Source: Leisingera thetidis (lineage in GTDB: Bacteria > Pseudomonadota > Alphaproteobacteria > Rhodobacterales > Rhodobacteraceae). Taken from it: 64,000 nucleotides of DNA. Within the stretch, counting starts at the first letter, position 1. Every line of letters starts with the position of its first letter. The DNA lies in NCBI RefSeq assembly GCF_025857195.1, contig NZ_CP109793.1, positions 45,967-109,966 on the forward strand. Direction: 5' to 3'. Positions 18,014 through 26,669 of the stretch are shown here, in pieces. The notes below the pieces were generated by a model. It searched no databases. It was not told where the DNA came from and saw only the letters and a list, made by a program, of their open reading frames with translations. A program made the position numbers and the translations under genes.

Positions 18014-18357
18014 TCGGCCCGGGCACCGGCATTCGCGTTTACCTGGCCTGCGGTCACACTGATATGCGCAAAGGTATCGCGGGGCTTTCAGCGATCGCGC
18101 AGGATGTCTTGAGGCAGCGGCCATCGAACGGTGCCGTGTTCGCGTTTCGAGGGCGCCGCGGCGACAGGGTGAAGCTTCTGTATTGGGATGGCCAGGGCTT
18201 TTGCCTGTATTACAAAGTCCTGGAGAAGGGTCGTTTCCCATGGCCTGCGGCGACGGATGGCAGCGTGCGTCTGACCGCCGCTCAATTGGCCATGCTCTGG
18301 GAGGGGATCGACTGGCGCAGGCCGGATTGGGGCGCGCCACCAGCCCGGACGGGCTGA
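18010..18357 (+). CDS. tnpB: IS66 accessory protein TnpB
   Basis: A 115-residue IS66 Orf2-like protein with the family signature YLACGHTDMRKGIAGLSAIA, then VFAFRGRRGDRVKLLYWDGQ and GFCLYYKVLEKGRFPWP. It overlaps tnpA by 4 bp (ATGA), so the two are translationally coupled. It is required in many IS66 elements, but its biochemical role is not known. It is unrelated to the IS605 TnpB nuclease. Confidence 0.93.
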   Translation: MIGPGTGIRVYLACGHTDMRKGIAGLSAIAQDVLRQRPSNGAVFAFRGRRGDRVKLLYWDGQGFCLYYKVLEKGRFPWPAATDGSVRLTAAQLAMLWEGIDWRRPDWGAPPARTG

Positions 18358-18419
18358 TTTATCTCTCTGGAATTGTTTGTTTTTATGGCGTCCGATCTGG
18401 GAGAATGGTATCCACCACC

Positions 18420-20048
18420 ATGTCCGTAGAAGCCACGCCTCTCCCCAATGATCCCGCCGTTCTGAAGGCGATGATCGCCGCGTTGCAGGCGGAAAACCAA
18501 AAGATGTCCGCCAGTTTGCGGGCGCATGATCTGCTGGTTCAGGCGCTGCGCGTCCGGATTGCCAGATTGCAGAAGCAGAAATTCGGCTCCAGTTCGGAAA
18601 AGATCGAGCGGGAGATCGAGCAACTGGAACTGGCGCTGGAGGACCTGCAGGTTGCGCTCGCCGAGGCGGATGAACTGCCGCCGGAGGGCGATGATGAGCC
18701 GGAGACGGACAACCAGACCCCGGAACCAGCCGAACCGCGGGAGTCGAGGCGCCGCCGTCCGAAGGTGTCGCAGGACACGCCGCGCGAACGCCGCGAGCTT
18801 GACCCCGGCGACAGTTGCCCGGATTGCGGGGGCGATCTGCGTGTGGTCGGGGAGGATGTCAGCGAGCTGATCGACATGATTGCAGCCCAGCTGAAGGTCA
18901 TCGAGATCGCGCGTATCAAGAAATCCTGCCGGCGCTGCGAGCGTATGGTTCAAAGCCCGGCACCCAGCCGTCCGATCCCACGGAGCATGGCGGGCCCGAA
19001 CCTTCTGGCTTATGTGCTGACCTCGAAGTTCGACGACCACGTGCCGTTGTATCGTCAGAACGAGATCTTCGCCCGCATGGGGGCAGACATCCCTGACACG
19101 ACCCTGGTCGACTGGTGCGGCGGGGCAATGAAGACGCTGGCGCCGCTGATCGAGAAGATCGAGGCCGAGATCATGGCCAGCAATCTTCTGCACGCAGATG
19201 ACACGCCCATCCGGGTTCTCGATCGCGGCCGCCGCGACAAGGGGCTCGGAAAGGGCGTCAAGAAAGGCCGGATCTGGGCCTATGTCCGGGATCAGCGCCC
19301 ATGGGCGGGCACGGCCCCGCCGGGTGCGGTCTATCACTTTGCCCCGGACTGGAAGGAAGAGCATGTCCTCGCCCATCTTAGCGAGACCAGCGGCATTCTC
19401 CAGGCTGATGGCTACAAGGGGTATGCCAAGCTCTATGCCGCGGACCTGGACGGCAAGAGCCAGTTCCGGGAGGCCGCGTGCTGGGCGCATCTTCGCCGCG
19501 ACTTTCACGATGTCTGGACCGCGACGAAATCCGCAATCGCGCGCGAGGCGCTCGACCGTATCGGCAAGCTCTACGACATCGAACGGGAAATCAGCGGCAA
19601 GCCTGCCGAACTGCGGCTGGCCGTGCGCCAAAAGGAAAGCAAGCCCAAGGTTGATGCGTTCCGGGACTGGGCCGAAAGGCAGCTCACCCGTATTCCCGGT
19701 AAGAGTGATCTGGCCAAGGCGTTCCGCTACGGGCTGAGCCGCTGGGCTTCATTCACGCTGTTTCTGGAGGACGGGCGCGTGGCCATCGACAACAATCCCG
19801 CCGAGCGCGCGCTGCGGCCCATTGGCGTTGGCAGGCGGAACTGGCTATTCGCGGGTTCGGATACCGGCGGTGAAACGCTCGCCCGCGCCATGACCGTCAT
19901 CGAGACGGCAAAGATGAACGGCCTCGATCCGCAGGCCTACCTCGCAGATGTCTTGGACCGTATCCACGATCACATGGTCAACCGGCTGGCCGAATTACTC
20001 CCTTGGAACTGGAAGCCGGCAGATCAGAAACGCAGCGAGGCTGCGTGA
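18420..20048 (+). CDS. tnpC: IS66-family transposase TnpC
   Basis: A 542-residue IS66 transposase from ATG 18420 (MSVEATPLPNDPAVLKAMIA); an in-frame ATG at 18405 is possible. In order it has an N-terminal coiled coil/leucine-zipper region (residues ~15-80), an acidic linker, a zinc-binding module (CPDCGGDL..CRRCERM), and the DDE catalytic core (HADDTPIRVLDRG, LQADGYKGYAKLY, CWAHLRRDFHDV). The typical C-terminus is AIDNNPAERALRPIGVGRRN. It is intact and catalyses transposition. Confidence 0.94.
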   Translation: MSVEATPLPNDPAVLKAMIAALQAENQKMSASLRAHDLLVQALRVRIARLQKQKFGSSSEKIEREIEQLELALEDLQVALAEADELPPEGDDEPETDNQTPEPAEPRESRRRRPKVSQDTPRERRELDPGDSCPDCGGDLRVVGEDVSELIDMIAAQLKVIEIARIKKSCRRCERMVQSPAPSRPIPRSMAGPNLLAYVLTSKFDDHVPLYRQNEIFARMGADIPDTTLVDWCGGAMKTLAPLIEKIEAEIMASNLLHADDTPIRVLDRGRRDKGLGKGVKKGRIWAYVRDQRPWAGTAPPGAVYHFAPDWKEEHVLAHLSETSGILQADGYKGYAKLYAADLDGKSQFREAACWAHLRRDFHDVWTATKSAIAREALDRIGKLYDIEREISGKPAELRLAVRQKESKPKVDAFRDWAERQLTRIPGKSDLAKAFRYGLSRWASFTLFLEDGRVAIDNNPAERALRPIGVGRRNWLFAGSDTGGETLARAMTVIETAKMNGLDPQAYLADVLDRIHDHMVNRLAELLPWNWKPADQKRSEAA

Positions 20049-20344
20049 TGGCAGCGACGACCTACGTCTGCTCCATCGCCCATGTCGCCAGCCTGCTGGG
20101 CGAGGATCCTGGACTTCTCGAGGCCATCGTCAGCAACGACGACAACCTCTCCTACGGCAACATCGTCAGCGTCCACATCGGACGGGACGACTACATTACG
20201 GCGCTGACCGACGAGGGCATCGACGAATTGCGCGACATGCTGGCATCAGCACGAGTGTCCGTTGAGGCATGGCACAGCTTCCTCGAAGACTTCGTCGCTG
20301 AGCCCGACATCATCGCCCGCGTCAACAATCAACCGCTGCGGTAA
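20048..20344 (+). CDS. IS66 passenger ORF, small conserved protein
   Basis: A 98-residue acidic protein (MAATTYVCSIAHVASLLGED, SYGNIVSVHIGRDDYITAL, TDEGIDELRDMLASAR). Its ATG overlaps the tnpC stop by one base and its stop lies 15 bp inside the right inverted repeat, so it is part of the mobile element. Similar small ORFs are found after tnpC in some alphaproteobacterial IS66 elements. No catalytic motif is evident and the function is unknown. A role in transposition control or target immunity is only a guess. Confidence 0.75.
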   Translation: MAATTYVCSIAHVASLLGEDPGLLEAIVSNDDNLSYGNIVSVHIGRDDYITALTDEGIDELRDMLASARVSVEAWHSFLEDFVAEPDIIARVNNQPLR

Positions 20345-20367
20345 AAATCGGGCGCTTACGAAACGGC

Positions 20368-20707
20368 TGTACCCGTAGCCATCAGGATGGGCCGCGCGGT
20401 ACTCTTCCCACAGCAAGCGAAGCGTCACGCCTTTGCGCCGCAATTCCCGGTGGACGTATGCCCAGTCTGGCTGAAAGGCGCGCCGCGCCGCCTCCCGGGC
20501 AGTGCGCGGATAGAGGAGCCGTTCAAGCTCGCTGTCCGACATCTCCGCTGGCAGCGGCCAGCTTAAGCCTGCCTCATGGGCGCGATCCAGATACCCTTGC
20601 AGCGTGGTGCGGCCGATCGCCAAGCTCGACGCCATCTGGCGGGTCGATAAACCCTCGGCTGAAAGTCGCAGTACGTCTCGTATCTTCCGCATCGGCAATC
20701 TCTTCAT
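20368..20707 (-). pseudogene. istA: IS21-family transposase IstA, N-terminal fragment
   Basis: The minus strand from ATG 20707 encodes an HTH start (MRKIRDVLRLSAEGLSTRQM, ASSLAIGRTTLQGYLDRAHE) and EYRAAHPDGYGYSRF. This is the recognised IstA N-terminus, about 115 residues. The frame continues across the IS66 insertion as CD at 17525-17538 and is then cut by the IS256 right end at 17524. The DDE core and istB are absent. It is therefore a doubly interrupted relic. Confidence 0.9.
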
Positions 20708-20779
20708 CGGGCTTCCTTCGGTCGGGGAAAACCGAAAGGTAGCGAGTTGAAAGATGCCTCGCAGCAGGGCGTCAGAAGG

Positions 20780-20861
20780 GTGGCCGGATGTTCCGGAATC
20801 AGTGGCCGGATAAAATCGGAATCAGTGGCCGGATGTTTTTGGAATGGGTGGCCGGATCACA
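20780..20861 (-). repeat. IS21 terminal multiple repeats
   Basis: GTGGCCGGAT occurs four times at 20780, 20802, 20825 and 20848, spaced 22-23 bp (about two helical turns) upstream of istA. The outermost reads TGTGATCCGGCC inward from about 20861. Such repeated transposase-binding sites are characteristic of IS21-family ends. The 220 bp from here to 21085 shows no supportable gene. Confidence 0.8.
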
Positions 20862-21085
20862 CTGGAATACGCAGACGTGCATAAATCGAGAATTATGCGC
20901 ACCCGATGCGGCTAAATGATTTCAATGGCTTGGTGTGTGCAAGACTCACATGCTGAAACATATTCGTCATGAAACCCAAGAGTTTGCTTTCTGTTTAGAA
21001 GTGATGCATGTCGGACCCTTCCAGGGGTGACAAGCGTCACGCCAGCCTGAAAGAGTCCGGTATCGACGATCTAACGATTCAAATG

Positions 21086-21550
21086 TCAAAGTATCTCGAT
21101 ATCGCCAACTTCGGTTCCGCGAATAATTTTGATATCAGCACTGGAGTAACCACCCAGCAGGGCGACGTTGCCATGAACGCTATAGTCGCCGGTTCTAATG
21201 ATTAGCTTTGCAACATTTCTGATCGCATACATGTTGGGGCGGTATTTGGTCGTCGTCACGCGATGCTCTCCGAATATCTCAACCACGGCCGTATACTTTT
21301 CGGGATTGATTTCGACCATTTCTTCCGCCACGAGCGCTCTTTCGATGTCGCCGTTATCTCGCAATAGTGGCAGAATCTGCTCAAGCGACACGAGTCCCGG
21401 GGCTACACCAAGGTCCAGTACTGGCACGCCGATATCGTCCGGGATTTGTCCGCCCGCATCAGCAACATAAATGATCTCGCCGTGGCGGAGCGATGCCAAA
21501 GCTGCTGCAATTGTGCCGTGGAGAATTCTGTCGTCCTTACCGTACTGCAT
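21086..21550 (-). CDS. RbsD/FucU-family protein
   Basis: A 154-residue protein from ATG 21550 (MQYGKDDRILHGTIAAALAS), preceded by GAAGGA. It matches RbsD/FucU (D-ribose pyranase/L-fucose mutarotase) across HGEIIYVADAGGQIPDD, VPVLDLGVAPGLVSLEQILP, ALVAEEM and KLIIRTGDYSVHGNVALLGG. Such proteins interconvert pyranose and furanose forms. It is the last gene of an ABC uptake operon whose binding proteins are not of the sugar type, so the true substrate may not be a sugar. The family call is reliable, the substrate unknown. Confidence 0.8.
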   Translation of the reverse strand: MQYGKDDRILHGTIAAALASLRHGEIIYVADAGGQIPDDIGVPVLDLGVAPGLVSLEQILPLLRDNGDIERALVAEEMVEINPEKYTAVVEIFGEHRVTTTKYRPNMYAIRNVAKLIIRTGDYSVHGNVALLGGYSSADIKIIRGTEVGDIEIL

Positions 21551-21649
21551 TCTTTTTTCCTTCTTTCGTTTCTTAAACTGACTAGATGAGTTCTTTGAAG
21601 TATCCTGATCGTGTGGGAGCCTAGTCACGCGCATAGTCGGCAGCCGACT

Positions 21650-22417
21650 TCATGACTGTGTCACGTTCGCCCTCAGATATTCGATAACTTCCGCGGCAAT
21701 CGAATCGTGCATCTTGTCGTTGATGATGTCGTGATGACCGTCCGGAACATTGATGAAGCGAGCATTTTTCAGCCGGCCCGCATAAGCGGCGTTGAACTGA
21801 GGCGGCGCAATTGTGTCCTCGGTCCCATTGATGAGGAGTATCGGTAGCGAAACGTCTACCAGAGCCACTTCAATTTCGCGCCTCACGTCTTCAGTCGCTT
21901 TTCGCCGTTCAATTATCCTTTCCGGCGGCGCCACAAACCCGTAAGGATCCTCGCTCAGCAATTTCAAATAGTCCGGGTCCTTCGTAACGATTGTATCCGG
22001 CGGAATGTCATAGGTTGAGTCTGTCAGGACCGTCCCCGTCAGGACGAGGCCCTGAATAACATCTGCCAGTGCGTCACGACATGTCAGCAGCGCTGCGGTT
22101 GTCCCTCCCAACGAATGACCCATGAGAAACAAAGGCGTGTCGTCGGTCTGGCTGTCCGCGAAGGACAACAGTCTACGCGCCGCCGCCAACAGAGGTTCGA
22201 AGGACTGAACCCGCCCGCGTTCGCCATCGGATCGCCCATGTCCAGGTTGGTCAAGCGCCCAGACATGAAAGTCGGCCGCATTCAACTTCGCGAAAAAGCG
22301 TTCGTAGTGCCCGGTGTTTTCGCCAAAACCATGCAGGAAAACGAGATGTGCAGTCGGGTTTTTGACAGGCCAGGAAGAGTGGTAGACGCTGCCGAATTCA
22401 GTATCAAAGGTTGCCAT
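21650..22417 (-). CDS. alpha/beta hydrolase (lysophospholipase-like, serine aminopeptidase S33 type)
   Basis: A 255-residue hydrolase from ATG 22417 (MATFDTEFGSVYHSSWPV). It has the oxyanion region FLHGFGENTGHYERF, the Ser nucleophile in GHSLGG, the Asp in LLINGTEDTIAPPQ and the His in VPDGHHDIIND. It resembles monoacylglycerol lipase-type enzymes. The start overlaps the end of the upstream binding-protein gene by 14 bp, so it is co-translated with the ABC transporter. It probably hydrolyses an ester or lactone taken up by that transporter. No signal peptide, so it is cytoplasmic. Confidence 0.88.
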   Translation of the reverse strand: MATFDTEFGSVYHSSWPVKNPTAHLVFLHGFGENTGHYERFFAKLNAADFHVWALDQPGHGRSDGERGRVQSFEPLLAAARRLLSFADSQTDDTPLFLMGHSLGGTTAALLTCRDALADVIQGLVLTGTVLTDSTYDIPPDTIVTKDPDYLKLLSEDPYGFVAPPERIIERRKATEDVRREIEVALVDVSLPILLINGTEDTIAPPQFNAAYAGRLKNARFINVPDGHHDIINDKMHDSIAAEVIEYLRANVTQS

Positions 22418-23465
22418 GTGCTGACGCCTTTCGTGTCGGTACTGCAATGTCGATATCAGTGGCCCTGATGCACGGTTCGAAAGTGGCCGTGTCCCAGTCC
22501 GGCAGAACCGCGACTTGATCTCTCATTTTCTCCCACCGGTCGTGTTCAAGCTTGATATTGAAGTTCATCCCGAACTCGTCCCACATCCGTTCCGCCAGAG
22601 CAGGAGGCAAGTTCATGTCATTTTCCAGATAGGACAGGACCACGCTTCTGTTCTCCTCGTCGACTACGAAAGCGTATGTTTCCGTCAGGGCACTGCAAAA
22701 AGCCTCGGCAGTCTGGGGACTCTGTTCGACGAACGCCGCATTCGCGGAAAAAACCGAAAACAGGAAATCGGTTCCATAAACGTCGCTCTTCACCGATTTG
22801 TTATCAACTAGCGGAATCGCTGCGTCAGAGTCGATCAGTTGATCGCTGGGCGGAATGACCACAAGGAAATCGACCTGATTGTTCATGATTGCGCCCGCAG
22901 CGCCCACTCCGGTGCCGACCGAGACATATTCAACTGAGGAAATCGGATCGAGCCCGGCATCGCTCAGGACCTTTGAAACCAGCCGTTCTGTGGCGCCGCC
23001 GCGCGCCACGACGCCGATGCGCTTGCCCTCGAAATCCCGTATGTTCTCAGGATACGGGGAGTAGAAGTGCGGCAAGGGAATGTTCGAACTGGCCACGATG
23101 GAATAGTCGATATCGTAATTGGACGAAAGAACGATGAGTGGCGCGCCGCGGCTGATGGCGGAAAATACCAGGCCCGCACTCACATGGGTCACATCCGCTT
23201 TGTACTCCAGGACGTCCGCAAGCATCGTCGCGCCGCCTGGCCAAGCCCGAAAATCCAGCTCAAGCCCATGTTCTCTCATGATGCCGAGATCCTGACCAAT
23301 CTTGGGCAGAAGGCCATCGAGCGTGTCGATCGAGGTCGAGATCCGGACGGTGACCATGGTCTCTGATTGCGCCGTGGCGCCGGTGGTGCCGGAGATCCCG
23401 AGGACGGACACAAGCATAGGCACTATCAGAACTTGCTTGGCTTTATTGATAAGGTCAGTGTCCAT
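22404..23465 (-). CDS. ABC transporter substrate-binding protein, NMT1/SsuA-like (second paralogue)
   Basis: A 353-residue periplasmic binding protein with an N-terminal hydrophobic signal (KQVLIVPMLVSVLGISGTTG). The core is VRISTSIDTLDGLLPKIGQD, GIMREHGLELDFRAWPGG and GKRIGVVARGGATERLVSKV. It is clearly paralogous to the gene at 25310-26320, sharing STSIDTLD, YVSVGTGVGAAGA and VVIPP. The fold is of the nitrate/taurine/thiamine-precursor class rather than the sugar or peptide class. It lies between the ATPase and the hydrolase in one minus-strand operon. Confidence 0.88.
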   Translation of the reverse strand: MDTDLINKAKQVLIVPMLVSVLGISGTTGATAQSETMVTVRISTSIDTLDGLLPKIGQDLGIMREHGLELDFRAWPGGATMLADVLEYKADVTHVSAGLVFSAISRGAPLIVLSSNYDIDYSIVASSNIPLPHFYSPYPENIRDFEGKRIGVVARGGATERLVSKVLSDAGLDPISSVEYVSVGTGVGAAGAIMNNQVDFLVVIPPSDQLIDSDAAIPLVDNKSVKSDVYGTDFLFSVFSANAAFVEQSPQTAEAFCSALTETYAFVVDEENRSVVLSYLENDMNLPPALAERMWDEFGMNFNIKLEHDRWEKMRDQVAVLPDWDTATFEPCIRATDIDIAVPTRKASAHGNL

Positions 23466-23565
23466 TCCGCATTCCAGTTATCGTGTTTTCGGGACTCAAA
23501 GCGTCTCTGGCGCCGGGTTGACTGGGTCCAGTGCTCGTGCACGCCCTCGTGAGGAGGGCCGGCCG

Positions 23566-24381
23566 TTAATCATGCGCGAGTATCTTGCGAATCTCGTTGA
23601 AGATCGCGCGGGATTCCGGATCGGCCGAAATTTCGAACAGGTCTCGCGGCCGGTCGAAGGTAACCTGGAATTCCTCGACCACTTTCCCATCATGGAATGC
23701 CACGATCCGGTCCGCGAGCATGATAGCCTCGTTGATATCGTGCGTAACGAATACGATCGTGCGCTTATCCTGCTCCCAGGTTCGGAGAAACTCTTCCTGA
23801 AGCGATTCCCGCGTCTGCGCATCAAGTGCTGCGAAGGGTTCGTCCATCAACAAGAGGCGGGGGTGCAGTGCCCAAGTTCTGGCGAGAGCCACCCGTTGCC
23901 TTTGCCCTTGGGATAATTGCTGCGGATAGTTTTCCATGAGATGCCCCAAACGCACCATTTCGAGGTTCTGTCGCGCCGTGGCCTTGCGGGTCTTTTCGTC
24001 GACGCCTCGAATTTCCATTCCGAATTCGACGTTACCCAATGCGGTGCGCCATGGAAGCAGTGCATCGCGTGCGAACATGTACCCCATGTCATCCAGAGCC
24101 GATTTTGGCGGTTTTCCGAGAACGGTAATCTGGCCTAAACTCGGTTTGGCCAACCCGGAGATGACATTAAGCGCGGTCGTTTTGCCACACCCGCTCTGGC
24201 CCACGAAGACCACTAGTTCACCCTCGCGGATACGCAGGTCAACGTTGTCCAAGGCCTTGATGACGCTGCCATCCAGACGACGGTACTCCACGGACACCGA
24301 CTGAAACTCTGCGGCAAGTTCGGCCGAAAAGTTGGCCGTTGTCACGACATTGTCGGATGTTTTTGGCTTGGTGTCGATCAT
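23566..24381 (-). CDS. ABC transporter ATP-binding protein, SsuB/TauB-like
   Basis: A 271-residue ATPase. Walker A is GQSGCGKT (residues 61-68), the signature is LSQGQRQRVALAR (156-168), Walker B is LLLMDEPFAALD (with D180, E181), and the switch His is in VFVTHDINEA. It is closest to the nitrate/sulfonate/taurine class. It begins 4 bp after the permease stop. It energises uptake at the inner membrane together with the permease and the two binding proteins. Confidence 0.93.
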   Translation of the reverse strand: MIDTKPKTSDNVVTTANFSAELAAEFQSVSVEYRRLDGSVIKALDNVDLRIREGELVVFVGQSGCGKTTALNVISGLAKPSLGQITVLGKPPKSALDDMGYMFARDALLPWRTALGNVEFGMEIRGVDEKTRKATARQNLEMVRLGHLMENYPQQLSQGQRQRVALARTWALHPRLLLMDEPFAALDAQTRESLQEEFLRTWEQDKRTIVFVTHDINEAIMLADRIVAFHDGKVVEEFQVTFDRPRDLFEISADPESRAIFNEIRKILAHD

Positions 24382-24385
24382 TTCA

Positions 24386-25201
24386 TTATCCTGCGCGGTG
24401 TTTCAGAATTTTCTTTTCCAGCATTGCCATCAAGACGTTGATGAGTGAGGCCACTACAGCTAGGACGATGACCACAGCATAGACCCCTTCCAGGGCAAAA
24501 ATTCCAGCGTACCAGGCGACGAGTTGGCCAAGGCCGATTTCAGAAGCGAGAATTTCCGATGTGGTCACGCCAAGAAGGGAATAGATCACGCCCAGTCGCA
24601 GTCCGCCAAATATCGACGGTACAGCACTGGGGAGAAGGATCTTCATGAACATCTGTCGTTTGTTGATGTTCATGGCCCGTGCCATCGTGAGGATATCGTT
24701 GTCAATGGTCCGGATTCCGGCTCGCGCACTGACGATCAGGATGAAGACAACAACCGAGAAAGCGAGCGCGATCTTTGCCGATTGGTCGATGCCGAAAAGC
24801 AAAATGAATACGGGGGCAAAGGCGATCCTTGGCATTGCATTGATCGCGCTCAGATAGGGGTCGATGAGTGCTTCGATTTTTGGGAAAAGCCCCAAGCCGA
24901 TTCCGATAACGATACCGACAGCACTGGCCAGGATGAACGCGATCACAGTTGCTTCCAGTGTTGAATACAGGGCGGGTAGAAGCGTTCCGTCCAGCAATAT
25001 CTTGACGAAGAAATCCCAGACTTCTTTCGGACTGCGCGCGATGAGCGGCTTCACCACGCCCATCTGATAAACTGCTTGCCAGAACGCCAGGAATGCAAGG
25101 CCCACGAGCACCTGGCCCATCAGCAGCTTAAGTCTAGCATTTCGCTTTAAGCGACGTTCCAGGGTTTGATACTCATCTGCCGAGAGCGCTACACTGGCCA
25201 T
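24386..25201 (-). CDS. ABC transporter permease, SsuC/TauC-like
   Basis: A 271-residue permease from ATG 25201 (MASVALSADEYQTLERRL). An upstream in-frame ATG at 25279 adds an unlikely leader. It has about six hydrophobic segments and the cytoplasmic EAA-type loop (ARAMNINKRQMFMKILLPSA, PSIFGGLRLG) that contacts the ATPase. It is probably a homodimer. It is tightly coupled to the ATPase gene (4 bp gap). Confidence 0.92.
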   Translation of the reverse strand: MASVALSADEYQTLERRLKRNARLKLLMGQVLVGLAFLAFWQAVYQMGVVKPLIARSPKEVWDFFVKILLDGTLLPALYSTLEATVIAFILASAVGIVIGIGLGLFPKIEALIDPYLSAINAMPRIAFAPVFILLFGIDQSAKIALAFSVVVFILIVSARAGIRTIDNDILTMARAMNINKRQMFMKILLPSAVPSIFGGLRLGVIYSLLGVTTSEILASEIGLGQLVAWYAGIFALEGVYAVVIVLAVVASLINVLMAMLEKKILKHRAG

Positions 25202-25309
25202 GTCGTAAACTCCAGTTTGTTGGTCTGGGGAGAGCATAGGCAAAAAACAGACTGCTGTTTCCGAATGCGCTTGCCGCATGCCCTCCCCGACTCCTTTCCT
25301 TCAGGGAGG

Positions 25310-26320
25310 TTAGCGTGACGTGATATCGACGCAGGGCTGATAGACGGACGTTTGCCAATCAGGCACGAAATCCGTGAAGTTACTCATGTTGTTCCACCCC
25401 TCCTCGGTCAGTTCGAACCGGAAGTTCCCGGAATAGGTGTTCCACAATTGGGCGGCATCCTCCTGTTCGAGGTTCATCGCAGCGGAAAGGTAGCCAACGA
25501 CTTCGTCTTGGTTGGCTGGTTCCTTCGCAAAGGCGAGGGTTTCTTGAATGCCTTCGCAGAAGGCTTGGGCCACATCGGGGCGCTCTTCCACAAAGTCCCT
25601 GTTCGCGGCAAAGACCGTAAAAAGATAATCCGGTGCATACACGTCGTTATGCGTCGACTCGATGTCGACCAGAAGGTTCATCTTTTCCGAATTGATGAGG
25701 AGATCGGTGGGCGGAATCACCACCATGGCGTCGACCTGGTCGTTTTCAAAGGCGCCCGCCGCGCCAACTCCCGTGCCCACGGAAACGTATGTCACATCCT
25801 TTTCGACATCCATACCGGCGTCGGAGAGCATCTTGCGCACCATGCGCTCGGTGGCGCCGCCACGACCAGCAATGCCAATACGGCGACCGGCCAGATCTTT
25901 GACGAGCTCAGGGTAGCCGGACTGCTGATTGGGCCAGTCGAGTCCAGCTTGACCGATGAAGGTGTAGTCGATGTCATAGTTTCCAGACAGGAACACAAAA
26001 TCTGCGCCCTTCTCGATCGCCGGGAAATAGAGCGCCGTGCTGACGTGCGTGATATCTGCAGAGCCGCCCACAACCGCCGAGACCATCGCCGGTCCGTTTG
26101 CCCCGCGGATAAAGCTGAGGTTAAGGCCTTTGGCTTCCATGATGCCCAGATGCTCGCCGAGCTGCGGCAACATCGCATCCAGCGTGTCGATCGATGTTGA
26201 GATCGTGACCCGCTCCAGGTCAGCTGCACTCGCAGCACCTGCTCCGATAGCAAGGGCTGCAACCAAGGTGGTCAGTATAGTTGTCGACTTGATTTGGTGG
26301 ATCGGCGAGGATCTTGTCAT
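25310..26320 (-). CDS. ABC transporter substrate-binding protein, NMT1/SsuA-like (first paralogue)
   Basis: From ATG 26320 (MTRSSPIHQIKSTTILTTLV) a 336-residue protein with a signal peptide ending near GAASA. It shares STSIDTLDAMLPQLGEHLGI, GRRIGIAGRGGATERMVRKM and YVSVGTGVGAAGAFENDQVD with the gene at 22404-23465. It is the first gene of the operon, with a LacI-type operator about 100 bp upstream. High-affinity capture of a small organic solute is expected. The solute is not deducible from sequence. Confidence 0.9.
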   Translation of the reverse strand: MTRSSPIHQIKSTTILTTLVAALAIGAGAASAADLERVTISTSIDTLDAMLPQLGEHLGIMEAKGLNLSFIRGANGPAMVSAVVGGSADITHVSTALYFPAIEKGADFVFLSGNYDIDYTFIGQAGLDWPNQQSGYPELVKDLAGRRIGIAGRGGATERMVRKMLSDAGMDVEKDVTYVSVGTGVGAAGAFENDQVDAMVVIPPTDLLINSEKMNLLVDIESTHNDVYAPDYLFTVFAANRDFVEERPDVAQAFCEGIQETLAFAKEPANQDEVVGYLSAAMNLEQEDAAQLWNTYSGNFRFELTEEGWNNMSNFTDFVPDWQTSVYQPCVDITSR

Positions 26321-26421
26321 TTCTCTCTCCCTTTCCCCTCTCCCAAGGGGCTGTGGCTTTCTGTGATACGAATGGCGCAATAAGGCTGGATTTCATGTGG
26401 CCAATGCGGCATTCTCTCTTA

Positions 26422-26435
26422 TGGGAACGATTTCA
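26422..26435. promoter_or_regulatory. LacI-type operator
   Basis: TGGGAACGATTTCA, a 14-bp CG-centred pseudo-palindrome of the LacI/GalR form TGNNAACGNTTNCA, about 100 bp upstream of the ABC operon start codon. It matches sites at 41092, 43740 and 47102. Confidence 0.65.
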
Positions 26436-26523
26436 TTTCTTCGCAGAAGCTTGCACAACCGATTCGCACCCAGTGTCCATGTTATACATTTATCTTTTTT
26501 TGTTGTCTACGTTTTTCACCGTG

Positions 26524-26536
26524 TTGTATATATCAG
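26524..26536. promoter_or_regulatory. possible MatR-like operator
   Basis: TTGTATATATCAG matches 11 of 13 bases of the TTGTATATAACAA palindrome in the matA-matR divergent region. It is AT-rich, so chance is a real possibility. Confidence 0.3.
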
Positions 26537-26669
26537 CGGTGCTATCCAAGATCCCGAGATATGAGATCTATGACATTCAATCCCATCTTCGTCAGAAATC
26601 AGTTCGTTCGAAAAAGGTTATTCTATCCTGGACCATCGGTTCACGCTATCGATCCGGACAAGCCTTGGG

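Larger units (their letters stand above)
17539..20359 (+). mobile_element. complete IS66-family element with 8-bp target duplication
   Basis: A 2821-bp element. The left end GTAACCGCCCGATTT and right end (reverse complement) GTAAGCGCCCGATTTTTAC are terminal inverted repeats with the GTAA start typical of IS66. The flanks are a perfect 8-bp direct repeat GAAACGGC (17531-17538 and 20360-20367). It carries tnpA, tnpB, tnpC and a fourth small ORF. It is inserted in the istA gene of an IS21-type element: removing it joins GYGYSRFCD in frame on the minus strand. Confidence 0.95.
26321..26660. other. intergenic promoter region of the ABC operon
   Basis: About 350 bp with no credible gene, bounded by IS256 copy 2. 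It is AT-richer than its surroundings and contains a LacI-type operator (26422-26435) and a MatR-like site (26524-26536). No further gene or RNA is recognised. Confidence 0.6.

Noticed and set aside
18282..19631. 449-codon minus-strand open frame
   Set aside because: It is antisense to IS66 tnpC, which has the full DDE core.
21086..21634. Start at 21634 for the RbsD-like gene
   Set aside because: The extra 28 residues are Lys/Ser-rich and unlike the family; ATG 21550 has a proper ribosome site.
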